Shown piece after piece: positions 1 to 10,545 of a DNA stretch of 64,000 bases. Source of the DNA: Trichobilharzia szidati (taxonomy: Eukaryota; Platyhelminthes; Trematoda; Strigeidida; Schistosomatidae); contig OX235279.1 of the NCBI GenBank assembly GCA_944472155.2, forward strand, positions 57,261,564 through 57,325,563, in the 5' to 3' direction. The position numbers and the translations under genes are program-made. Every line of letters begins with the position of its first letter. Position 1 is the first letter of the stretch. The notes under the pieces are model-generated. The model saw only the letters and a list, made by a program, of their open reading frames with translations, made no database searches and was not told the DNA's origin.

Positions 1-2990
1 TTTAGGTAGAATTATTTGTTCTTCCAATATATTATTATTATCAAGATTACATATCTCTAGCCTGGAAACTAATTTGAACTGGAACCAGTACTCTGTAATA
101 CTGGAATACTTTTCATCATAATTTGAAACTTTCAGTGGAGACTTAAGACTGAATTTAATTTGTCGTCATATTTTTTTTATACTATCGGAAACTTAAAGAA
201 AATATGAATTGAAAGTTGGTCAAAATCAAAGGATTTCCAGTCCACATATATCCTTGTAATAACATAAGATATCTGCTGCAGTTGCTCATATAAACTATGG
301 GTAATGCCATGCTATGTGAAAATTATTTTCGATATCTCCTGGGCTGTGGTGATAATTTGGTTGACATATTAAGACTCTTTTTTTTTCCAGTAGTTGCTAC
401 TGAAGTTTCGGGTTTCTCTAATCCTGCGAGAATCAGTCTCACATTTCCTTGCTGACTACCAACTAATAAGGTCAAAACTGTCATTAATACTTTATATTTT
501 CTTTTAGTCATTTTCTGTTCAAAATGTTTCAAAACAGTAGTTAAGTAAGTGAATTCGCCAGCAGGCATATTTCTACAGGGAGAATAAAAAAATAACTGGT
601 GACTTTGTGAAAGGAGTGGCCAAAGCGTTGAAAATATTTTATGACTTGGAGGCATCAATAAAAATATAATTACGTTTGTTCTGTAGAGTGCTAGACACAA
701 GAATAAAGAACCCATGTGTCATTTGAAACAAATTGTGAATTGTATATGGAAGAGCCATGTTGACCAGTGTAGTATTGTCAAACCTAATATTTGAAAGGAT
801 TCACACTTCATTATTCGAAGTGGTTAAGGAAGGAAGAACACTTTTTAAATTCATGGCACTTCGATCAGTTCATAGAATTCAAAGTTCTCCCTAAATATGG
901 ATCGAAAAACTGAAAGGAAAGGAGAGGAAGATATGTCGATACATATATATATATATGAAGTAAAATAGATCTTTAAGTTAAAATGCACTTTCTGTCTATC
1001 AAGTCTTTGCGATGGAGACAGGCTGTTGACTGTTCTTGACAAATACCCACCACACAGACATATGAACCTTTACTAAACCATTTTTTACATCTCGTAGATA
1101 TATGTGTTTACGTCACTTACTTGGAAAGGAGAGCACTCATTTTATTCTTGCAGTAGTCTTATTACAATTTCTGTTTTTTCTGTAAACCATAGTTATTGAT
1201 TTAGTCCGAAAAACATTAGACGTTTGCAGGGTCTTCAGTTTGCAGAGAGTTTTATTTTGATAGTTAGATGAAAGTATTGTCCGTTCATTCACAAAACGGT
1301 TATTTTATTACAATTTAAGCATTCAGTTAGTCGATTCTAATGGACATTATTAGTATTGTGCAACTTTATGCGATGTCCAAATTCATTTTGTGACAAAAAG
1401 ATGTATCTATTTCACAGAAATCAAAGTACTTCTGTTTATCAATAAACAAACAATTTCTTAGTTTTTAAACAAAACTCAGGCTGTATTTTTAAAAAGTTCA
1501 GAAATTATATGTTTCTAAAACTCACATCAGTGAGCGTTACTGTTTTATCATTGAGCTATTTTTTAATCCATTATATTTTCGTACACTTCCTTTTCTCAAT
1601 GTTTTATGCAAATAATGTATACAGGAAATTCTTTCCCTAAGTCAAATTCTAAGTACTTAGATTATATTAAAATTTTTCTACTACACATCATATTTATATG
1701 CTTAAAGTATGAATGATGTCATAGAAAAAATATTTTGTTAAAGAAAAATGCAATTCTACGAATTATTATTCATTGGAATAATTTGAAATTCTGTGATGGG
1801 ACGTTTTTCCTTTCTACTCCTTGAAGTTTAAGGGCCGGAAAGTATCACGGGATTGGATTAGATAGAAATATTATACGATCCGATATTCATCATCACTTTA
1901 TAGGTGAATGATTGTCAAAGAATATTTTTATTCATTAAAACATTTAATACGTTAGCTGAGGCATAATGGAAATGCATATGTGACGTGCAATATAATGTAA
2001 CGTTTCTACATGCAATAGCTTATTGTAAACACTGTTTCATACATGAAATGTGAATTAAAATTTCTCCAGAGGTCACAAAATACTCCCCAGTGGTATTTCA
2101 CTGTCACATGAAGTGAAGATGAATGAAGTGTCATTTTGTCTGATATCATCCTGGTCTTAGTAGTACCACTAAAAATGAACCCAATAAAACCAAATGACAG
2201 CCTTATGAGCATTAAATAAAGTGGAACGCATAAGAAATTACAGAAAACTGTATTTTGAAAACACTATCTTCCCCTCACGATTGCTGATACAAATTCACAA
2301 TCTGTTTCGAAAGATTAAATAAGAGTACTAGGAATAGCAGTTGGTAACTTATTTATTTCTACCTATTTTTGATGTGGGTTTATATATTTCTAATAGATGA
2401 ATGGATGAACGTATGAATCAAACACTTTAAACACAACTGTGAAGAAGTATGAAATATCACAAAACACTGATATGAATCAATGGAATTATTACTACCAACA
2501 GTAGCGAAATTACTCCTAATGTCAGCATTATCATTACAATAAATACCCTAATATTTATCTGCGACACTTATTCATATATTTCATTCATAAAAAGCTTGAA
2601 ATTAAAAGAATCAAGAAGTTTTATTTATTTGGTTTGGTTACTCAGTTGATGGATTCATCAGAAATTAGATTCCAACTCATCGGATAAATATCAAACATTC
2701 TTTTCTTGTAACTACAATTTCCTAGCTTCAGCTTTTCACGTACTTGCGTATAATTACTGCAGTGAAATCTGAAGCTAGAAAGGAACAAGTGCAGGTGAAC
2801 ATATAAATACACATGGAATTGGACAATCGGAGTAACATTTCCTTGACAGTAAGGTGCACAAATGTACGGCCAGAGTAGGTTATTCGTGACATGACAGCAA
2901 AGAACATCTTTCACAGTGAACTCATCAGACGACTTTTAAGTATTTTACTCGCAGTGTCACCTCTAAATTCTAAGTTAAAGTGCAACACCT
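1..2990. other. AT-rich non-coding stretch
   Basis: I see no protein similarity, RNA gene or repeat head here. The short open frames show neither family motifs nor an exon-like setting. It could be intergenic or intronic. Confidence 0.5.
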
Positions 2991-2999
2991 TTTTAGCTA

Positions 3000-3529
3000 C
3001 CTTATCAATCTCTGTATTTCTTCCACGTAATTTGCTATTGGCTTCCGCGTAGCGTATTGTGTACTCATTCTTTATGAAGGTTTCTTTTAGTTTTTGAGTA
3101 CATCATCAACACTATCTACACTACAAATTCTCCGAATCTGTGCTGAGACAGAACAGATTAGATACCTTTTCTGTCTATGGGGACAAAACTCTAAAAATGG
3201 GTTAGTTGTCCTGCCCACGTCGATTTTCTGTAAACAGATATTTTCAGAGACCCGTCAGCTCTCTTCGTGAGTAGCACATCAAGGTAAGATATTTTTCTTT
3301 AAGTTTCTTTTTCTAAGGTGAACCGGATAGCAGGATGACTGTCATTGAATACTTTCAATATGTTATTCAAGTCGCATTTCTCTTCGCACATAATGCAGGT
3401 GTCATCCACGTATCTTTTGTAGAAGTTAGGCCCCTTTATAGAGATTGTGAGAGTACTGCTCTCCATACTGGCTGAATTTGCTGGTATACTTAGAATAGGA
3501 ACATGATAACTCATGGTAACAGGATGTGA
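3000..3529 (-). pseudogene. Penelope-like element RT fragment
   Basis: On the minus strand the reading frame from about 3514 contains FYKRYVDDTCIM, the palm motif C (YVDD) of a reverse transcriptase, followed by HPAIRFTLEKE. After a frame change come LDVLLTKRADGSLKISVYRK and, near 3150, QSFVPIDRK, a stretch typical of the PLE RT just after the palm. Stops and shifts follow. Motifs A and B and the GIY-YIG domain are absent, so this is a truncated dead copy. The YVDD aspartates are intact. It resembles the fragment at 24676-25165 in the part after motif C. PLE assignment is by motif recognition and no search was run. Confidence 0.75.
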
Positions 3530-4099
3530 AACTGTTCATGTAGGCGCAAGTGTATTGATTCACTAACTTCACTCACTTTTGGCATTTTAACAATTTTCAC
3601 TTATTTTTTCTCTATGTCACAAGCTCTATGAAGCATAGTAATTTATACGAATATCTCTCTATGAATAATTTATTCAAAACAGTAATTTTTATTTGGATAT
3701 TTCAAACAATTTTGTAATTACTCTCCTAGCCACCCATCACTATTCTAACCTTTGCATGACTCTTTTGGACTATGCCCTTGTTACTTGTCTTTTTTATTTG
3801 ACTGGTCCCTGTTTTAAATGCGTCTGTGCTGTTGCTTTATGGTGCTGATAGAAACTATTGTTTTGTTACTCCCATTTTTATCGAGCAAAGTCAAGCTTAC
3901 GTCGTGGAGTAACTGCCTACATTTCAGCTGACTGCGGGAAACGCATTTTGTTCTGTTTGATTCTTGCAGATAGAGTTTTGATCCCACCTTGTTATTAATA
4001 TTCTAATTAACTTTTAAGTGATTTATAATTGTGTTTGGTCAGTTAGTTTTGTTGCACAGTACCAATTTTATACCTGAGAAACCAAAGGGGACTATATAG

Positions 4100-4135
4100 C
4101 TGACGAAGTATCTTTGTCGTTATGATACAAGTTAT
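4100..4135 (+). ncRNA. Decayed hammerhead-like motif, PLE type
   Basis: The core CTGACGA is followed by one extra A, then GTATC and GATAC, which form a perfect 5-bp stem II around an 11-nt loop. The expected GAAA has become AAGT, so the motif would not be active. The layout matches the better-preserved PLE hammerhead at 56210-56250. Confidence 0.3.
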
Positions 4136-4519
4136 CACTGTTGAATTTAATCACTAGTTCTATGAAACCAAAACGTCTTTAAAAATTGTTGGAATATAAT
4201 GTTCGTGCATGGCTTGTGCAAGTTTGGTGAGTTATACAGAAGGACTCATCGATTTTCTCCCTGCCATCAGGACAAAATACTTGGGTTTGGTCATTGTTGT
4301 AGTGTCTTTGTGTTCTTGTTGTCTTATTTTATGAACTTTCTCGGTATGCTAAAACTTTCATTGTTATATTACTACCAAAAACGTTATGCTTTAGCTTTTT
4401 CAAAGCCAATAAAGCATGTGCGTTTCATTTTTTCCGTTTTCATTATTCCTATCAGTAATTTTAGTGATAAACTTCTTCAAGTCACTGTATGCAACAGCTT
4501 CGCATCATTGAAGAACTAA

Positions 4520-5480
4520 ATGCATTTTGTAGCTACCAAGATGTATGATGACTGAATTAGGTCCAACATTTTAAGGTTCATATTTCACGTTGTAAAATAT
4601 GTCCTTGAACCATTTTTACAATTAGTACATATATTTTCAGTGAGTCAAATTTTGGTAGTTCACAGTAAAATGTAAGATGGACCAGGTTTTTATAAGATTA
4701 AAGGCTTTTTGTTGATAGACCTGATTCTGATTGTTCGGTTTCAATGTAACTACCAGACCCATAATCAGTCACTTTAACGAAACACCCATTATGGGTGTAA
4801 TTATACTTATGGTAGAATAAAGGGAATGTACGTTTCAGCTGCACACTGAAATCCTTCGGAAAATCATAAGTTATTGTATTGCTACTATGCTTTGTCCATA
4901 ACTTTTTAAAACATCATATGAACGCACATATATATTTATGTGTATTGAATTCAGTCAATGCACGAAGAATTAAACACTTAACGGATCAGTCAACATTGTG
5001 TAAATATGAGTAACCCTAAAATATCTTCACATATTCGAACGCAAGTATTTGTTTACTATTTCAACTCAGTAGAATAGTAAAATTAAAAAAAAAGATTTTT
5101 CTCCCTCAAAAGATTTATAATTAAATGGTATTTCTAACTAGTGTTTTTTTCGAAAATGGTTTCGTGAAGTCTACTAAACTGGAAATATAATTGTATAAAC
5201 TGTTAAGGGAATAGGAAGGCAGATGAAACTTTTAAAAATTAAAATTACCGCAAAATATCTTAGAATTGTTTTCTTGAAGATACAATGCACGATAAGTGAA
5301 CAAAATATTCACCCCCTACTCATTTTTTCTTCTGTAACTCTGGAGAGGAATTAAATAAACTGCCCAATAAAAGAGTAGAATAATTAACATAAACAAACTT
5401 TTTCCCAATACTACGCATTCAATCAAAATCGAATACATTCTTTGTGTCATTTTATGAATCACATAACTGAGTTATATATT
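4520..5480. other. AT-rich non-coding stretch
   Basis: Nothing recognised. The upstream 106-codon plus-strand frame at 4199-4519 shows no family motif and was not called as a gene. Confidence 0.4.
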
Positions 5481-5485
5481 CCGTG

Positions 5486-5920
5486 AACCAATCAACCAAA
5501 TCCCTACAAACCAATACTTGAAAATCAATGAGATGCTCACTGGTGACTGGTCCTATTCAGGTAGGTAGTTACCTGGGGTTCCAGTAGGAAGTCGTGACCA
5601 GTAGGGTGCAGCAGGTCGGGCGTGAGGACAAATACTCGCTGAAAATATTGGCTAGCGGTTGCGCTATATCGTGAATTGGCAGAAGTTAGAATTCATGGGC
5701 CATTAGATTGGGTCCCAGTGTCTTAATAGTATACAAGCTCGCCTTGTAACCAGAAGGTCCTGGGTTCGAACCCTGGTGGGTGCGTACCGATGAAGAGTCG
5801 CGAACTAGGACGAAACAGCTGTCCGGTACTCCCAGGTTTTCCAAGGGTTCTCTAACTAATGTCAGATCATGATGAAATCCTGTAACCAATCAACCAAATC
5901 CCTACAAACCAATACTTGTT
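5486..5920 (+). mobile_element. Sm-alpha-like tRNA-derived SINE with hammerhead relic
   Basis: The unit carries a pol III box A-like segment near 5728-5742 and a box B (GGTTCGAACCC) at 5763-5773. A hammerhead-like block lies immediately downstream, and the tail ends around 5910. The body aligns by eye with the copy at 34583-34960. S. mansoni Sm-alpha is the known SINE that combines pol III boxes with a hammerhead, and the GAAAC plus loop sequence here resembles it. A 35-bp segment at 5486-5520 recurs at 5885-5919, one unit length (399 bp) away. The element is therefore preceded by a second copy of its own tail. Confidence 0.75.
5784..5829 (+). ncRNA. Degenerate hammerhead ribozyme in SINE
   Basis: The order is GTAC, then CGATGA (a core shortened by one base), GTC pairing with GAC as a 3-bp stem II, GAAA at 5812-5815, a self-complementary ACAGCTGT for stem III, a GTC cleavage triplet ending at 5823, and CGGTAC that can pair back to 5784-5789 as stem I. 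The core deletion makes activity unlikely. Confidence 0.5.
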
Positions 5921-6484
5921 TTGAAACATGATTTAGCATATATATTCTTATTTTAACGATACTGTAATTAGCTAAATTCATTTTAATCTGGGACATTATT
6001 TTCAGTTTAAACACAGATAAAAATTTGCTCTTTAAATTATTCATAAATAAATTCATTTTTCCAACACAGTTTACTTAAAAACTTTATGAGTGCCCACTGA
6101 ATCATATCACTGAGTATCATCATAAATGTTGAGTAAGTGTGGGCATACATTCTATTCTTGCAAGTGTTAATCCAGTGTGTGCATTTACATTGAGCTTCTG
6201 CCTAAGAAGTTATGGACATCTAATATCCCATGATATGTACTTTGATGCCATCTTATTCTGATCATATTGACGTAAAAGGTGTAAGCAATAATAGTTATGT
6301 CAACCTGAAACTGACGAATAAATATGACTTAGTTCGTATAGTCTTACAAATTGTATGGCTGTTAGATTATGATAAGGTGTTGTCTGACTATGTACTTCTC
6401 AAAGTCACATGAATAGAGGAGCGACTAATTAGGCTTCTGATGAAACTAAACTAAAGTTTACTGAACCATTTGAAACCATGAATC

Positions 6485-6790
6485 AGAAGTAATAAGGAAA
6501 TCTGTCAAGCAAAGAAGCAATCAAGAACATATTGACCAACAAATATGCCGAAAGGAGTAGAAATGGATACAACGCATGTTGAGAAGACTACTGGGTGGTT
6601 TCCCATAGCAGATCCTGGAGTGGAACCCGAATGGGAAACGACGAGTTGGGCATCTGAAGTTTGACAGAGAGATGATCGTATAAGGAGAAAATGGGAGCTT
6701 ATTGGAAACCTTAGAGCCAACTATAAATGACTTCAAAGGATGGGATAGGATAAAGATGTGCTGTTAAACTCTTCTGTTCCACTCGTAACC
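6485..6790 (+). pseudogene. RTE LINE 3' end, decayed
   Basis: Translated pieces include EWNPNGKRRVG and RKWELIGNLRAN, which match the C-terminal region of schistosome SR2-type RTE elements. The 3' end reads ATGTGCTGTTAAACTCTTCTG, an altered form of the RTE terminus seen in the other copies here. Frameshifts and stops are present. Only the last part of the element survives, as expected for 5'-truncated LINE insertion. Confidence 0.65.
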
Positions 6791-6799
6791 CAGAGCCAA

Positions 6800-7640
6800 A
6801 TTAATAATTTCCAAACGAACCTGTGTCAAAAAACAAGACCTCATATTGATGTCACAAGCCAATATCTTTACCTCTATAGTGTCATCTGACTGCACATGAT
6901 TACTTGATCAACAAACCAAATATTATTTATCATGAAGATCTCAGGAATATAGCAATAATCTCGCAAAACCTTTGTTTAAATATAGGTAACATAAACAATT
7001 TCTAGAGACATCTGAAGCGCACACTTTCACTTCAGCAAAAACAGAAGTAAGGAAGTTTCAGTCAAAAGCTCTACCTTTGAGATCGTTTTGTTTAGACAAG
7101 ACATGGTTTTCGGTATTTTTATAATGTTGGCAGAAAGTGCTGATGTTTCTCAATGCCTTCTAAAAATACCTGAATACAAGAGAGGCATTTAAAACAATGT
7201 AAATAAATAGTACAAAGAAATTATTGAGAGAAAAAACTGGTGAACACCGCACTGTATATAGGCAACACGATTTTTAGAGAGTTTCTTGAATTTTGTTAGT
7301 TCGCAATCCATGGTCTGAAAGATACTTTTCAGTTTTCTAAGAAGTAGAGTGTGTCAACATTTCAGATAAGTGCATGGTATTATACGTTGTGACCGCTTTA
7401 TTTACAGATGTACCACTAGTTTAAACAATCAACAATATCTCGATAGATAGATCTCCTACTACTACCAAGAAAAGAGACGAAGCAGCTACTATTCCACTGA
7501 GCAAAAGTTTTAAGCTTCAGTCCGATAACTAGGTTAGTTAACGAATTACTGATACTGAAAAAGGTTGCTATCCAGGACCCTTTGTGGCTTATATTTTTAA
7601 GAGTTATCTTGAAAAGACACTGTTGAGTCCTGGAGTTCAC
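6800..7640. other. Unassigned stretch
   Basis: No motif recognised. It ends where PLE reverse-transcriptase remnants begin. Confidence 0.35.
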
Positions 7641-7649
7641 AAAGCATCC

Positions 7650-8360
7650 TGCTTTTGGAAATATGCGGATGACAGGTTTGTTGTTTTTAACTGAAAATTC
7701 ATATTTTACAATCTCGAGGCAACCCATCATGGTATTAAATGTACCATTAAATATAAGAAAAATAAGAGGTTTAATTTCCTGAATCCATATGTGGGAAGAA
7801 GTGATGAGGTCATCGAATATTTTATTCATAGAAAAGCAACTTGGACTGAACAATATTTTAACCGCACCAGCTTCTACGCTGTCGTCTTGAGTGTGGACTA
7901 TTGAGCATAGGTTATGATGCAGCCAAGAAATTATGTTCACTGAACAAGAGTGGGGGAGAATTTAACCTTTGGTAAATACCTCGAAATGTATATCTTAAGG
8001 AATTTACCTTCAAATATGGGAAAGAAACTATTTAGGAAGTGGGATATCCCACTGTTGTAAAAAACAAAGTTTGTATTGCCTTCCATTCAAGGGGGAGAAA
8101 AGGTTATCTAAAGAATTGGTAGAATAAATGAAAGTAGCCATAAAAAGTGATTTCTCCTAAATTTCTAAATCCTTCAAAGTACCAAATGCTTCATGTCTTT
8201 TCTAAGATTTACAGAAACAGTTGTAAAACAGAAAGATTGGGCGAAGAAATATTTACTTTTCAACTAGATCCTCTTCTATGGTTCTACTCTAATATATATA
8301 GCATTTTTTCACAATACACAACAATTTACCAAACAAGTGGCGATATGTTTGTTAACAATA
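7650..8360 (+). pseudogene. Decayed PLE reverse transcriptase fragment
   Basis: The plus strand reads FWKYADDRFVVF (motif C, YADD), then FLNPYVGRSDEVIEYFIHRK and TWTEQYFN. These correspond to the segment after the palm in PLEs, where family members carry FLD..V.R and a YRK.T pattern. Several stops and shifts break the frame. A 174-codon open frame on the opposite strand (7416-7940) is the antisense shadow of this decayed coding sequence and has no independent support. The part after 8150 is too eroded to place domain by domain. Confidence 0.55.
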
Positions 8361-8521
8361 ATTAAACAGTGTCAAAATGTCAATGGGTTGATAATTAACG
8401 AAGAAAATCAATACAAATTTAATAGGTAGAAATGGATAGAATAAATTAATTTTACAAGAATAACACGTAATTAAAGATGAAGTGGTCAAAATAAAAATAA
8501 AATAATTTGGACAATTATAAT

Positions 8522-8790
8522 TTAATAGGGGGAGGGGGGCGACGTAGTCCTGTCTTGTAACGATGGCCACGATAAGCAAAGTGGCTGTACAAATTTCTTC
8601 TGTACACATAGGCTTGGTTTCTTCTGGTGGATTCCAATTGCTTCAGCTGTCTGTAGAAGACGAACTCTTAGAGCAAAGTTAAGATTAGTCGGAATGCGAT
8701 AAATAATTTTAAATGCAGTATTCACGTCAACCTTGTGCTCAGTATCAACAAGGTGTGCTAAAATAGAACAGTTGTAGTAAAGCATTCTAA
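8522..8790 (-). pseudogene. PLE GIY-YIG endonuclease C-terminal fragment
   Basis: The minus-strand frame contains ILAHLVDTEHKVDVNTAFKI, then IIYRIPTNLN, RLLQTAEAIGI and KPSLCVQKKFVQPL, ending in CLSWP. The same order occurs in the better-preserved copy at 38769-39173, where the upstream GIY-YIG core is also visible. Here the core itself is missing, so the insertion is 5'-truncated. The tail of the ORF ends in a G-rich run near 8530. Confidence 0.7.
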
Positions 8791-8799
8791 AAATACCTT

Positions 8800-9456
8800 A
8801 GGCACATACTTCTTTGGTAAGTGTACTTGGATTATGGGTACATCGGTTGAAAAATAATTCATATTCGTGATTTCAACTCACTGTGGTAATTTCAGTTTTA
8901 CGAACTTAAATTTCTTCTTTTTACGTGACCTTATAAGATAGTAATTTCTGTTATTTTTCCTGTTTTTCAATTCTACCTGCTCTCAACCTCTTTCTATTTC
9001 ATAATACAAAAAATTCATAATGACTTAGGGCACAAATCGTCATGTTTACATTAGGGAATCATTAAATCACAATATTTCTTCCCCTACCACTTATAAACCT
9101 ATATTGTCTTATTTTGATTATTTTGTAATCGCTGCAATCTCCAGTTGATGTTTAGAGATACTTACATATATATACATATGTATATAATTTAAGTAAATTT
9201 TCTGATCTACAGTGTAGTCAATATTCACTCCATACATTCGACTCTCCTTGTGATAACAGATGTTAAACAAAGTACTTACTCTTAGTATATATGATTTGTA
9301 TTAGTTTAAAAATAGAATACTTGAATTTGTCACAGGTAGAATTAGAAGTCTGATGTATTGTTATTTACCATTTCATTCAGCGACTTTTTCCATGTTAAGT
9401 AATATTTAAACAAACTGTTAGGGATGAATTCGATTCTACAAAGTAAAGTGTCATAC
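8800..9456. other. AT-rich non-coding stretch
   Basis: No coding or repeat similarity seen. Confidence 0.35.
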
Positions 9457-9807
9457 TGTAACAACAGAAGACAAGGGGTCGGCAACAGGTCGTTTATTGA
9501 GAAAATCAACAGAAATTTAGAGATTTTTATGGACATTATTATTTGTTATTGTTAGCAGAGAAGCAGCGTCTTCTGATTGGTTGTTTTCCTGCTGAAAGTT
9601 ATTCTGTCATCCCTTTGTTGTCGGTCCTTAGACATTCCGGTGATATATCTATGAATCGTATCCGTCCAAGCTAATTCTGCTACGATTGGTAGTTGAGTTC
9701 CTCAAGGTTAGGCTTTGTTCTTGTTTTCTCTCCTGAACCAGATTAGAGACGTTAACATATACATAAATTTTGTTTACAACTTTGACTTGCAGACAGGTCT
9801 CACTAAA
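9457..9807 (-). repeat. Solo LTR-like sequence
   Basis: The sequence opens TGTAACAACAGAAGACAAGG on the plus strand, almost the same as the outer ends of the LTRs at 39887 and 44226. Further matching blocks such as CTTCTGATTGGTTG occur in the same order along its length. No internal gag or pol lies beside it, so it looks like a solo LTR of a related, diverged family. ATAC at 9453-9456 and 9808-9811 may be the target duplication. The terminal CA is not preserved, so the far end is approximate. Orientation is taken from the complete element. Confidence 0.6.
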
Positions 9808-9870
9808 ATACTACTTAAGCTAAAAGTGATTTAGTAAACTGTATTTTTTAAACATTACACTATGAACAAG

Positions 9871-10545
9871 AACCAGCATTAATCACCATCAACGGGAGAA
9901 TCTTTGAGGAGGCAACTTCCTTCACTTATCTAGGAAGCACGGTTTCCACCACAAGCGGAACAGATGAAGGTGTTAAAGTCAGGATCGGAAAGGCAAGATA
10001 CGCCTTCACCAACCTAAGACCAGTTTGGAAATCTTCTGCACTCAGTCAGCGTAAAGAACAAGATTCGAGTTTTCAACACAGATGTGAAGTCAGTTAGTTG
10101 GTGTTTCTATACGGGTCAGAAGCCTGCACTGCGTGTCACAAAATGGATTTCCAACAAGCTACATACTTTTATCAACAGCTGTCTTTGCTGTTCCCATACT
10201 GAAGATCAAATGGCCGGCGAGAAAGAAGTAGTCACAAGAAAATCTGGGAACGAACCGACCGATAGTCGATTGCTCAACAAATACGTAGGCAGAAAAGGGG
10301 AAGGATCGGGAATACATTGAGGAGGCCATCAAATGAACTCGCGCGCAATGCAGGCCATCTCTCGAGTGGAATCCTAATGGGAAATGAAGAGTGGGTCGTC
10401 CGAAGGTGGCACTGAGGTAATCATGCGAGGAGTAGATGAGAGATTGTGGCCGATAGTGGATCCATATGAAAGGGACAGTAACAAATAGAAGAAAGTGGAG
10501 ATGTACTGTTAAAGCCCTATGTTCAAGTAGGAAACCAAGGGAACA
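9871..10545 (+). mobile_element. RTE LINE 3' end, copy A
   Basis: The first part encodes FTYLGSTVSTTSGTDEGVKV and RIGKARYAFTNLRPVWKSSA, the RTE (SR2-type) region after the palm. It then continues in changing frames through SNKLHTFIN. Stops and shifts make it non-functional. Bases 9871-10528 show no visible difference from 27147-27804 (copy B), and 9979-10516 differ from 39186-39723 (copy C) at only two sites. The 3' end reads AAAGCCCTATGTTCAAG and is followed by an A-rich run. A 159-codon minus-strand frame at 10159-10638 is antisense to this element. Confidence 0.85.

Noticed and set aside
323..715. 130-codon minus-strand frame
   Set aside because: No family motif or splice context. Expected by chance in a window of this size.
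4199..4519. 106-codon plus-strand frame
   Set aside because: Hydrophobic, AT-driven composition with no motif, exon signals or repeat support.
5720..5780. tRNA gene suggested by box A and GGTTCGAACCC
   Set aside because: It continues directly into a shared SINE body with a hammerhead, and the cloverleaf is incomplete.
7416..7940. 174-codon open frame on the minus strand
   Set aside because: It lies opposite decayed PLE RT coding sequence on the plus strand (motif YADD and following). It has no motif of its own.
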